This document shows, piece by piece, positions 1 to 7,372 of a stretch of DNA of 43,075 bases. Numbering within the stretch: the stretch's first letter is position 1; every line of letters starts with the position of its first letter. The translations under genes were made by a program, and so were the position numbers. The stretch is from Candidatus Poribacteria bacterium (lineage in GTDB: Bacteria > Poribacteria > WGA-4E > WGA-3G): contig JAAXHL010000025.1 in NCBI GenBank assembly GCA_012270865.1, positions 1-43,075 of the forward strand, read 5' to 3'. The notes below the pieces were generated by a model that was not told where the DNA came from, searched no databases, and worked only from the letters and a program-made list of their open reading frames with translations.

Positions 1-192
1 TTACAATAACTTCTGAGAAATATCAGGGGATCTACTCTAATCAACTGTCCGTCAGTCCGATTGAAGCGAATAAAATCCTACTTGCTATTAACGTCGCACT
101 GTGCTAATATACCCTAAAAGTTTCAAAGGAGCATAGTGCAAGGACTATAAACGCTGAAGAAAAGCGTAGAAAGGCAGAAAGGCAATAAAAAC
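1..192. other. Non-coding stretch upstream of tnpB
   Basis: I see no convincing gene here. A small inverted repeat (ACGCT at 151-155 with AGCGT at 163-167) and a purine-rich tract (about 160-190) lie before the tnpB promoter. The left boundary of the transposable element probably falls in or near this stretch, but no target-adjacent motif can be fixed by eye. Confidence 0.4.
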
Positions 193-221
193 TTGACTTA
201 TGCGTATATTTGCGGTATAAT
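193..221 (+). promoter_or_regulatory. Sigma-70-type promoter of tnpB
   Basis: TTGACT at 193-198 and TATAAT at 216-221 are separated by 17 bases, one mismatch from the full consensus. Transcription would start near 228, just before the structured leader at 231-300. Confidence 0.75.
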
Positions 222-230
222 TATAGTAAT

Positions 231-300
231 CGGTGTAGGCAGAACGTTGGTAGCGTTCTGCCACCTACTACCAATAGGACACCGAAAACTTCATACACCG
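231..300 (+). promoter_or_regulatory. Structured tnpB leader with a predicted pseudoknot
   Basis: Three nested pairings are visible. A perfect 9-bp stem joins GGCAGAACG (238-246) to CGTTCTGCC (254-262). Its 7-base loop TTGGTAG (247-253) is exactly complementary to CTACCAA (268-274), giving a pseudoknot. An outer 7-bp stem joins CGGTGTA (231-237) to TACACCG (294-300). The GAGG ribosome-binding site (300-303) begins at the last base of the outer stem, and the ATG is at 312, so folding could control translation. It could also be a DNA structure at the element's left end. Confidence 0.6.
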
Positions 301-311
301 AGGATACCCTT

Positions 312-1382
312 ATGTTACGCGGACACAAGATAGCCTTAAGACCGACGGCTCGCCAGCGTCGGTGGTTTGCTATGCAGTGCGGTTACGCACGTGTGGCATA
401 TAACGACGCTTTGCACGACTGGAACCATGGCGCGGAATTAGGTGATTTGCGTAAGCGATTTAACGCTATCAAATACGGTAAATATCACTGGTGTAAGGAC
501 ATGGATCAGCGAGCGGCGATGTATGGCATTATGAGCCTCGAAGACGCAATCCTCCGCTACCGTAAGGGACAAAACGAGCGCCCAAAACGCAAACGGCATA
601 ATGCCCGCCAATCTTATAGCATGGAAGGCGCGAAGGTAAAGATCACCGATAACGCTATCAAACTCCCTAAAATCGGCTGGGTATCCATGCACGAAAGGCT
701 ACGTTTCAAAGGTAAAATCAAGCGTGTCACGATATCAAGGACAGCACATTGTTGGTTTGCCAGCGTCCTTGTCGAGACGGACGCTATTATAGAGGCAGCA
801 GCCCCTGCCTCGCCCGTCATCGGCATAGACGTAGGTATCAACACACTCGCCACACTTGACGATGGCACGAAGTATGATAACCCGCGACCGCTAAAACGTT
901 ATGAACGTAAACTCGCACGAGAGCAACGGAAATTAAGTCGTAAGGAATACGAGTCAAATAACTGGCATAAACAGAAACTAAAAGTGGAACGCATTCACTA
1001 CCGCATATCGTGTATCCGAAAGGACGCGCATCATCAAGCGACTACCGCTATAGTTAGAAATGCCAGCAAAATTGGTATCGAAACGCTTAGAGTGACGAAC
1101 ATGGTAAAAAATCGTAAGTTAGCAAAAGCACTTAGCGATTCAGCGTTAGGCGGATTCCTTGCCATGCTGAAATCTAAAGCCGATGCTCTCGGCATAGCAA
1201 TCGTGGAAGCACCGCAGTTTTTTGCATCGTCTAAAACATGCAGCAGCTGCGGAGATAAAAAGGAAGATTTAACGTTGGCGGACAGAATGTATCATTGCGA
1301 ATCTTGCGGATATACCGTAGATCGCGATATAAACGCCGCCATTAATTTAAGAACCATCGCGGTCGGTGAGACCGAGATGTAA
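312..1382 (+). CDS. tnpB: TnpB, RNA-guided nuclease of the IS200/IS605 superfamily
   Basis: This 356-residue protein has the usual TnpB length and architecture. An N-terminal OrfB_IS605 region is followed by a RuvC-like nuclease core with Asp173 in GIDVG and Glu257 in GIETL. A four-cysteine zinc ribbon follows (Cys310, 313, 329, 332), then the DRDINAA motif with the last acidic residue near 337-339. All catalytic acids are present, so it should be active rather than a dead TnpB-derived repressor. Start: the frame is open upstream to 210, but ATG 312 follows GAGG at 300-303 and begins the conserved domain; the upstream part is the structured leader. TnpB proteins use an RNA from the element's right end to cut DNA and retain the element. 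No tnpA is nearby. Confidence 0.9.
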   Translation: MLRGHKIALRPTARQRRWFAMQCGYARVAYNDALHDWNHGAELGDLRKRFNAIKYGKYHWCKDMDQRAAMYGIMSLEDAILRYRKGQNERPKRKRHNARQSYSMEGAKVKITDNAIKLPKIGWVSMHERLRFKGKIKRVTISRTAHCWFASVLVETDAIIEAAAPASPVIGIDVGINTLATLDDGTKYDNPRPLKRYERKLAREQRKLSRKEYESNNWHKQKLKVERIHYRISCIRKDAHHQATTAIVRNASKIGIETLRVTNMVKNRKLAKALSDSALGGFLAMLKSKADALGIAIVEAPQFFASSKTCSSCGDKKEDLTLADRMYHCESCGYTVDRDINAAINLRTIAVGETEM

Positions 1383-1406
1383 AACGCCTCTGGACTCTGT
1401 AGGCTA

Positions 1407-1495
1407 CTTATGCTTTGAGCATAAGGGGGTCAGGCAGTAAAGGGAATGAGGAACTGCACTGATGTACGGGTTTCTTCCGTAATATTCAGTGAAAG
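1407..1495 (+). ncRNA. Candidate right-end (omega/re) RNA scaffold of the TnpB element
   Basis: Two hairpins follow the tnpB stop. The first is a perfect 8-bp stem, CTTATGCT (1407-1414) with AGCATAAG (1418-1425), loop TTG. The second is a bipartite stem: ACTGA (1458-1462) with TCAGT (1486-1490), and inside it TACGG (1465-1469) with CCGTA (1477-1481). In TnpB systems the guide RNA comes from the tnpB 3' end plus the right end, with the guide just outside the element. That assignment is by position and is inference; here the guide would be sequence immediately upstream of, or at the start of, the 1514 gene. Confidence 0.45.
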
Positions 1496-1513
1496 GATAA
1501 CAGATACACGACT

Positions 1514-2386
1514 ATGTTTAAACTCGGCGTTATCGGCGACGAAGTCTCACAGGATTTCGCTACCGTTGTCAATTTTGTGAAAGATTTCAACCTACACTCC
1601 ATCGAAATTCGGTCTGTCTGGGATAAACTCCCGCACCAACTCACCGACACCGACATCGACGAAATGAAGCGTCTGCTCGACGGCACCGACATCGAAATCA
1701 TCGGCGTTGCGTCCCCGTTTTTTAAATGCGATATGGACAACGCTGAAGAACGGAAAGAACACCTTGATATACTCAAAGGATGCATCCGTACAGCGAAGGC
1801 GTTCAATGTGAACCTTATCCGCACCTTCGTCTTCTGGGATACCGGCGAGACCGAGGAACGTTGGGACGAAATTATCGCTGCCTACGACGAACCGCGTCGG
1901 ATTATAGATGGCGAAGGCATCGTCCTCGGCATGGAAAACGAATCCACAACCTCGCTCAGCACCGCCAAACTCACAGCAGAATTTATTGAACAGATCGATT
2001 CCCCGAACATCCGCGGTATCTGGGACCCTGCCAACGAAGCACATGCCGAAAGTGGCGAAACCCCGTATCCTGATGCCTACAACCGCATGAAACCGACGAT
2101 GATACACGCACACCTCAAGGACGCGGCACCGAGTCCGGATACAGGCGAAATGGAATCCGTCCCTGTCGGAGACGGTGTCATCGACTGGCAAGGGCAGCTC
2201 CAAGCCTTTATTGATGACGGCTATGAAGGGCATCTCTGCCTCGAAACACATTGGCGACCCACACTCAAAATTGACGATGCCATCCTCAACAGACCGGGTG
2301 GACAAGCCTTCTCCGAAGCAGGTGAAGAAGCCTCGCGTATCTGTATCGAAAAATTAATGACGATGATTCAGAACCTAAAGCAATAG
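1514..2386 (+). CDS. Sugar phosphate isomerase/epimerase (xylose isomerase-like TIM barrel)
   Basis: The 290-residue protein fits the AP_endonuc_2/xylose-isomerase-like TIM-barrel family. Strand ends carry the expected metal ligands: Glu in GMENES, Asp in IWDPAN, His in MIHAHLKDA and Glu in CLETHW. Members isomerise or epimerise sugars or inositols and are cytoplasmic; the substrate cannot be read from sequence. An AAAGGA purine run lies about 16 bases before the ATG, rather far for a ribosome-binding site. The TnpB element ends directly upstream, so the native promoter may have been displaced and the gene may depend on read-through from the tnpB promoter. The mandelate-racemase-like gene and the SDR downstream suggest a sugar or sugar-acid catabolic group. 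Confidence 0.85.
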   Translation: MFKLGVIGDEVSQDFATVVNFVKDFNLHSIEIRSVWDKLPHQLTDTDIDEMKRLLDGTDIEIIGVASPFFKCDMDNAEERKEHLDILKGCIRTAKAFNVNLIRTFVFWDTGETEERWDEIIAAYDEPRRIIDGEGIVLGMENESTTSLSTAKLTAEFIEQIDSPNIRGIWDPANEAHAESGETPYPDAYNRMKPTMIHAHLKDAAPSPDTGEMESVPVGDGVIDWQGQLQAFIDDGYEGHLCLETHWRPTLKIDDAILNRPGGQAFSEAGEEASRICIEKLMTMIQNLKQ

Positions 2387-2462
2387 TTTTTCCATCCGTA
2401 AAATGATGGGTGAAACGTATTTCGCGCGCCTGTGTATGTCGTGTAGTCTACGAATTTTGCTG

Positions 2463-2488
2463 TAGGAGCGAGTTGTGCTCGCGATTTT
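2463..2488. repeat. GCGAG...CTCGC hairpin repeat, copy 1
   Basis: A short palindrome (GCGAG, loop TTGTG, CTCGC) sits in the unit TAGGAGCGAG/CTCGCGAT. Two further copies lie at 25371-25396 and 25408-25433, where the loop is TTTTG. It occupies the gap between two genes; the rest of 2387-2602 shows nothing else I can name. Confidence 0.7.
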
Positions 2489-2602
2489 TCTACTCAACTT
2501 TGGCGTGCCAAAACCGTAGTCCGTAATGAAATGGAGGACGGACTTAAGCAGGACCCGTGAAATAATAATCTCCCCTTGTTTAACCGCAAGGAAAATTTAA
2601 AA

Positions 2603-3688
2603 ATGAAGATTAAAGCAGTTCGCACCTCTCTTTACGACATCCCGCCACAAGTTGAGCGTGTTGATGCCATCCAAGCGTTTGTCTCTATGGAGTTCCCTTT
2701 CATTGAGATAGAGGATGAAGACGGCGTTATTGGCACCGGATTCTCCTACACCATCGGCAAAGGTGGCGAAACGATCAAACAGATTATGGATGCCTACCTC
2801 ACGCCGATTCTCCTTGAAGAAGATGCCGCAAACATCGACCGAATATGGAATCGGATGTGGATGGAGACGCATTGGGTCGGCAGAGGCGGTATCGTCGGTT
2901 TGGGCATAGCAGCGGTAGACATCGCACTCTGGGACCTCATGGCAAAGCGCGCCGAGTTACCGCTTTACCAACTCCTCGGCGGCGCGAAACCCGAAGTACC
3001 CGTCTACAACACAGACGGCGGATGGCTCCATCTCTCCGAAGCCGAACTCGTCAGGCAGTCCGTCGAATTCGTCGAACAAGGATTCAAAGGTATCAAGATT
3101 AAAGTCGGGCGTGACAGCCTCCACGAAGATGTCGAACGAATCTTCGCCGTCAGGAAAGCCATCGGCAAAGAACCCTACCTTATGATTGATGCCAACATGA
3201 AGTGGAACGCGCGCGAAGCCATCCAACTCGCGTGTCGCGTCGAAGAAGCCGACCTCTTCTGGTTCGAGGAACCCATTGAAGCAGATGACGTAGATAGCCA
3301 CGTCGATTTGCGACAGAAAACCACCATCCCGATCGCTATCGGTGAAACGATTTACAATAAATACGTCTTTAAAGAGTACATCGCGCAAGGCGCAGCGGAC
3401 ATCTTACAACCCGACGCTGTCCGTGTCGGCGGCATCTCCGAGTGGATGAAGGTCGCACATACAGCCGAATGCTTCGGGCTTTCCGTATCGCCGCATTTCT
3501 TGATGGATTTACACGTGCATCTCTCTGCAGCGGTCCCGCATTCGCTCTTTGTCGAATACATCCCATCTTTTGATCCCGTGCTTGAGGATACCTTAGTACT
3601 TAAAGACGGTCACTTCTCACCACCGGAACGTCCCGGACACGGTATTTTGTTCGATAAACAGAAATTGGCGCAGTATCAAATATCGTAA
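2603..3688 (+). CDS. Enolase-superfamily sugar-acid dehydratase/racemase (mandelate racemase-like)
   Basis: The 361-residue protein carries the complete mandelate-racemase active-site set. The KxK base is Lys165/Lys167, and the metal ligands are Asp196 (MIDAN), Glu222/223 (WFEEP) and Glu248 (GET). An Asp271/His298 dyad matches the MR subgroup. Enzymes of this type abstract the alpha proton of a carboxylate; many dehydrate aldonic or uronic acids. The substrate is undetermined. An N-terminal capping domain (about 1-125) precedes the barrel. Start: ATG 2603 follows AAGGA at 2588-2592; the frame is open nine codons further upstream, but those residues do not resemble the family N-terminus. It likely works with the isomerase upstream. 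Confidence 0.88.
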   Translation: MKIKAVRTSLYDIPPQVERVDAIQAFVSMEFPFIEIEDEDGVIGTGFSYTIGKGGETIKQIMDAYLTPILLEEDAANIDRIWNRMWMETHWVGRGGIVGLGIAAVDIALWDLMAKRAELPLYQLLGGAKPEVPVYNTDGGWLHLSEAELVRQSVEFVEQGFKGIKIKVGRDSLHEDVERIFAVRKAIGKEPYLMIDANMKWNAREAIQLACRVEEADLFWFEEPIEADDVDSHVDLRQKTTIPIAIGETIYNKYVFKEYIAQGAADILQPDAVRVGGISEWMKVAHTAECFGLSVSPHFLMDLHVHLSAAVPHSLFVEYIPSFDPVLEDTLVLKDGHFSPPERPGHGILFDKQKLAQYQIS

Positions 3689-3745
3689 ACGTCAGTTTGA
3701 AAATAAAAATGACGTTTTGGGTTTCGTCTGTCACTGAACACAAGT

Positions 3746-3801
3746 GTAGCATAAACTTTTAGTTTGTGGCGTGTCCTGCGCAAACTGAAAGTTTACGCTA
3801 C
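3746..3801. repeat. Large inverted repeat, possible terminator
   Basis: Arms 3746-3768 and 3779-3801 (23 bases each) are near-perfect reverse complements, beginning GTAGCATAAAC and ending GTTTACGCTAC, with a roughly 10-base loop. It sits 58 bases after the mandelate-racemase-like stop codon and could act as a terminator. The left arm resembles the TAGCATAGG units before rplL (31438-31603), so it may belong to the same repeat group. Confidence 0.7.
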
Positions 3802-3966
3802 AAAAGACACGTTTTCATCACACGCAGGTTAGTTTATAGGTTATAGGTTAAGAGGCTTTTGTTAAACAGAAGCGCGCAGCCCGTAAGCGTAGCGGAGGGC
3901 GGATATACGAAAAGGCATGTCAATACCCAATCCTATCTGACCGAATCGCAAGGTAAGATTAAAAAT

Positions 3967-4677
3967 ATGAAACTTGAAAACCGTATCGCTATTATTACAG
4001 GTGGTGGACGCGGCATCGGTCGCGCAACCGCCATCGCATTCGCTAAAGAAGGTGCCGATGTCGTCCTCGCCGCACGGACAGACACCGAGATAACCGCCGT
4101 CGCAAAAGAAGTAACGCAACTCGGCAGACGCGCACTCGCTGTTACAACCGATGTCCAGTCGAAAGCCTCTGTTGATGCCATGGTATCCCGAACGCTCGAC
4201 ATCTTCGGAAAGGTGGACATCCTCGTCAACAACGCAGGCGTAGCAATCCACAACCCGATTCCGAAGATACGAGAGGAAGATTGGGACCTAACAATGGCGG
4301 TTAATCTCAAAGGCGTATTTCTCGGCACACAAGCCGTCTTCAGCCAGATGTGCGAACAAAAGTCCGGGCACATCGTCAACGTTTCCTCGGTCTCCGGCAA
4401 ATTCGGACACGTCAACGGTGGCGCGTATTGTGCCTCTAAGTTCGCCGTTATCGGGTTCACGGAGACAACGAACAACGAGGGGAGAGCGCACGGCGTGAAA
4501 GCCTCGGTCGTCTGCCCGGGACCTGTAGATACCAAAATGCGCCGCGATAACCATCCTGACGATGTGATTGAACACCTGACGCTCCCAAAGGATGTAGCGG
4601 ACCTAATCCTATTCCTCGTGACGCAGCCACCCCGCGCGCATACACTTGAAACCGTTATCCGAACACCTCTGATGTAA
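3967..4677 (+). CDS. Short-chain dehydrogenase/reductase (SDR)
   Basis: The 236-residue classical SDR has the dinucleotide motif TGGGRGIG at 11-18 and NNAG at 88-91. The catalytic residues are Ser141, Tyr154 and Lys158 (YCASK), and the PG motif lies in VCPGPVDT. It is close to 3-oxoacyl-ACP reductases (FabG) and sugar dehydrogenases, so the substrate is open; the sugar-acid context favours a polyol or sugar substrate. Start: ATG 3967 lies about ten bases after an AAGGTAAG purine stretch and begins the family-typical sequence. The 36 open codons upstream come from repeat-like DNA and are not family sequence. The C-terminus is slightly short for the family. Confidence 0.88.
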   Translation: MKLENRIAIITGGGRGIGRATAIAFAKEGADVVLAARTDTEITAVAKEVTQLGRRALAVTTDVQSKASVDAMVSRTLDIFGKVDILVNNAGVAIHNPIPKIREEDWDLTMAVNLKGVFLGTQAVFSQMCEQKSGHIVNVSSVSGKFGHVNGGAYCASKFAVIGFTETTNNEGRAHGVKASVVCPGPVDTKMRRDNHPDDVIEHLTLPKDVADLILFLVTQPPRAHTLETVIRTPLM

Positions 4678-4725
4678 TTTCAGGATTTACACAGACCTCT
4701 TTGCAGGTGGGGCGCAAATCTCTTT

Positions 4726-4752
4726 GCAGGCGGGGTTTGTAACCCCGTCTGC
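4726..4752. repeat. GCAGGCGGGGTT hairpin repeat, copy A
   Basis: GCAGGCGGGGTT (4726-4737) pairs with AACCCCGTCTGC (4741-4752) around loop TGT, 12 bp with one G-T pair. Copies recur at 23811, 37337 and, in variant form, at 38368, 42790 and 42910. A degenerate half-copy (GCAGGTGGGGCG) lies just upstream at 4703-4714. Confidence 0.75.
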
Positions 4753-4777
4753 AGCTTATTCGGAATTCATAGTCCAA

Positions 4778-5548
4778 ATGTTTATTGATTCACACGCACA
4801 TATCCAACTCTCGCAATTCAATCGAGATCGCGACGCGGTGCTGAAACGCGCACACGAAGCCGCGGTCTCCAATATCTTGGTCATCGGTTTTGATATGGAG
4901 ACCAGTCTCGGCGCGGTAGCATTGTCGGAAAAACATACGCACATCTACGCCACCGTCGGTATGCATCCGCACGACGCAAAAGACTTGACCCAGGATGTCC
5001 TGAATACCTTTCGCGAACTCGCCGAACATCCGAAGGTGATCGCACTCGGCGAGATGGGGTTAGACTACTACCGTAACCTCTCACCGCGCCCAGTTCAGAA
5101 AACGGCGTTTGAACAACAGTTGGACCTCGCCGAAGAATTGCAGATGCCGATCGTTATCCACAACCGTGATGCCTATATGGACATCCTGCCTATCTTAGAG
5201 GCGCGGCAAGGGAAAATTCGAGGCGTACTGCACTGCTTTACCGGTGATGTCGAGTTGATGCATAGAAGCCTCGCGATCGGATTCCATATCGGCATCGGTG
5301 GTATTGTGACCTACCCGAATGCCAAAGATATCCAAGCCGTGGCGCGAGAGGTGCCAGAGGATCGGCTCTTAATAGAGACAGATTGTCCATGGCTCACACC
5401 GCAGTTTCGGCGTGGTAAACGCAACGAACCGGCTTATGTCCGCGCCGTCGCAGAAAAAATAGCCGAACTCCGCAATACCTCCATAGAAACAATCGGTGAA
5501 ATAACAACCCAGAATTTCAATCTTTTAATGGGCACATGTTTTAAATAA
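4778..5548 (+). CDS. tatD: TatD family metal-dependent hydrolase/DNase
   Basis: The 256-residue TIM-barrel hydrolase has all TatD metal ligands: His6/His8 (SHAH), Glu92 (GEMGLDYYR), His128 (VIHNRD), His152 (LHCFTGD) and Asp202 (ETDCPW). Its length is normal for the family, whose members are cytoplasmic nucleases implicated in DNA repair and turnover. Start: ATG 4778 gives the canonical MFIDSHAH N-terminus. A longer frame from 4724 would translate the hairpin repeat at 4726-4752 and is rejected. The gene shares its reading frame with the permease that follows, only 36 bases away, so they are probably co-transcribed. Confidence 0.93.
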   Translation: MFIDSHAHIQLSQFNRDRDAVLKRAHEAAVSNILVIGFDMETSLGAVALSEKHTHIYATVGMHPHDAKDLTQDVLNTFRELAEHPKVIALGEMGLDYYRNLSPRPVQKTAFEQQLDLAEELQMPIVIHNRDAYMDILPILEARQGKIRGVLHCFTGDVELMHRSLAIGFHIGIGGIVTYPNAKDIQAVAREVPEDRLLIETDCPWLTPQFRRGKRNEPAYVRAVAEKIAELRNTSIETIGEITTQNFNLLMGTCFK

Positions 5549-5584
5549 CTTAATCGTTTCGGAAAAATCGGAGCGGAAACCCAA

Positions 5585-6706
5585 TTGTTAAAGAATCTAA
5601 ACCTCCGTATGTATGCGATGGTGCTTGCACTTGTCTGCGTCTGGGTGATTTTCACACTCCTGACCAACGGCACCTTCCTTAGCACTCGGAACCTGTCGAA
5701 TCTATCCCGGCAAGCCGCCGTCACAGCTATCCTCGCTGTCGGTATGACGCTGGTCATCGTCTCCGCCAACATTGATCTCTCTGTCGGTTACGGTGCCGGG
5801 TTGCTCGGCGCAATCGCAGCCATTGTACATGTCTGGTGGGGACAATCGATTCCGGTGACACTTCTCATTGTGATCTGTGTCGGTACATTGATGGGACTGA
5901 TGCAGGGTTACCTCGTCGCGTATCAACGGATCCCAGCGTTTATCGTCACCTTGGGCGGGTTTCTGGCATATCGCGGCTTGATGCTCGCATTTACCAGAGG
6001 CGAAACTATTCTGCTCCCCGACAATTGGTTCAAGGCGATCGGCAACGCCTACCTCTCCCCGACGCTCGGATGGGGACTTATGGTTATTGGTATCGGCATC
6101 AGCGGATACCGTTTCTACCGGCAACGCGTCGCACGGCTACAATACGGAAACCCAGAGCAGACCGCTATGCCGGTGTTCCTATTGAAAGTCGTTGGGATAT
6201 CGGCACTCATCGTCGCCTTCATCATCGTAATGAATGCCCACAAAGGTGTCCCGTTTCCCGTCTGCATTCTATTCGGATTGGCGTTCGTATTTCATTTCAT
6301 TGCCAACCACACCCGTTTCGGACGTTACGTCTATGCCGTCGGCGGCAATTCAGAAGCAGCGTACCTCTCCGGTGTCAACGTGCGTGGCATTACGTTGCGG
6401 GTATTTGCAACGATGGGTGCGTTGATGGCGATCGCCGGTGTTGTCATGACAGCACGCGTCGGAAGTGCCAGTCCAGAAGCCGGACGCTTGTTGGAATTAG
6501 ACGCTATCGCTGCCTGTGTTATCGGTGGTGCCAGTTTAATGGGCGGGCGCGGAAGCATCTTCGGCGCAATCTTAGGCGCGTTCGTCATGGAGAGCCTCAA
6601 CAACGGCATGAGCATGGCAAATATGGATGCCTCATGGCAGGACATTATCAAAGGGATCGTACTCGTCGCAGCCGTCGGATTTGATATGGCATCACGACGA
6701 AGATAG
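5585..6706 (+). CDS. xylH: Sugar ABC transporter permease, XylH/RbsC type
   Basis: The 373-residue polytopic membrane protein follows E. coli XylH closely from end to end. Landmarks are ILAVGM, ANIDLSVG, the FIVTLGG segment, YAVGGN.EAA.LSG and ELDAIAACVIGGASLMGG. It would form the channel of a pentose or other sugar importer in the inner membrane. Start: TTG at 5585 is preceded by GGAG (5570-5573) and reproduces the LKNLNL N-terminus expected of XylH; ATG 5609 is the alternative. No ATP-binding (XylG) or periplasmic (XylF) partner is present in the window, so partners must be elsewhere. The substrate is inferred from similarity only. Confidence 0.85.
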   Translation: MLKNLNLRMYAMVLALVCVWVIFTLLTNGTFLSTRNLSNLSRQAAVTAILAVGMTLVIVSANIDLSVGYGAGLLGAIAAIVHVWWGQSIPVTLLIVICVGTLMGLMQGYLVAYQRIPAFIVTLGGFLAYRGLMLAFTRGETILLPDNWFKAIGNAYLSPTLGWGLMVIGIGISGYRFYRQRVARLQYGNPEQTAMPVFLLKVVGISALIVAFIIVMNAHKGVPFPVCILFGLAFVFHFIANHTRFGRYVYAVGGNSEAAYLSGVNVRGITLRVFATMGALMAIAGVVMTARVGSASPEAGRLLELDAIAACVIGGASLMGGRGSIFGAILGAFVMESLNNGMSMANMDASWQDIIKGIVLVAAVGFDMASRRR

Positions 6707-6808
6707 CACAAAATATTGACTATTTACATTTTTTTTAAACCCTTTCCCCGAAAATTCCCCTCTTTATAACTACAGTCTAATCGCCAAAATCTAATCGGGA
6801 ATTTATCT

Positions 6809-7372
6809 ATGCGATACGATTCATTAATATATACAGATCTCACCGATGAAGAACTCATCCAGCGCGTGCGAGACGGAGACGAGGCAGCGTTTGCACAACT
6901 CGCATCCCGTCATAGTTCGAGGATATGGCAAATGGTCGTCTCACACTCCCGCCAAATCCGAGACGCTGAAGAGATCTTTCAAGACATTTGGGTGGCAGTC
7001 TGGGAAAACATCAGCAACTTACGCGAAGTCGGCAGCTTCGGGGCTTGGCTCCGAAAGATAGCCTACACCACTTGCAGAAGGTACTACGCCGCGAAGTCGC
7101 ACAACAGAGGCGAAATCCTTCAGAGCGCGGAGAAACTCGCAGAGACGATTGATCGGGATGTGCTTGCCCGTACTCGGGAAATCGAACTTCGCACCGCTGT
7201 GACAGAAGCTGTGCATCACCTACCGGAACGAGTCCGAGCCGTCGCAGTGTTGTATTACTTAGAGTTGTGGACTGTCAACGAAATCGCAGAAGAACTCGGC
7301 TTGGCGGCGGGGACCGTCAAAACCAGACTCCGCCAGATTCGCGCACTTTTGCGTCAGGAATTTGGCGTTGAA
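6809..7372 (+). other. Module 1: ECF-type sigma-70 domain
   Basis: Residues 11-95 match sigma region 2 (DEELIQRVRDGDEAAF, then AEEIFQDIWVAVW and FGAWLRKIAYTTCRRY). Residues 128-183 match sigma region 4, with the helix-turn-helix VNEIAEELGLAAGTVKTRL. Length and spacing are those of a complete free-standing ECF sigma factor. No anti-sigma gene is adjacent; the position where one is often found holds the FtsZ module instead. Confidence 0.88.

Larger units (their letters stand above)
193..1495 (+). mobile_element. TnpB-only insertion element (IS200/IS605 superfamily, IS1341-like); ends approximate
   Basis: The unit has an intact tnpB, a structured leader and a hairpin-bearing right side. No Y1 tyrosine transposase (TnpA) gene is present, so it would need a TnpA from elsewhere. 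IS605-type elements have no terminal inverted repeats or target duplications, so the exact ends cannot be read directly. The right side stops just before the next gene at 1514. Confidence 0.5.

Noticed and set aside
1..1513. A TnpA transposase partner for tnpB
   Set aside because: No frame with a Y1 HUH motif exists in this region on either strand.
1592..2305. 237-codon frame antisense to the sugar isomerase
   Set aside because: It lies fully inside a confident gene, has no start signals, and is a codon-bias shadow.
4724..4777. N-terminal extension of TatD
   Set aside because: These codons translate the GCAGGCGGGGTT hairpin repeat; the family N-terminus starts at 4778.
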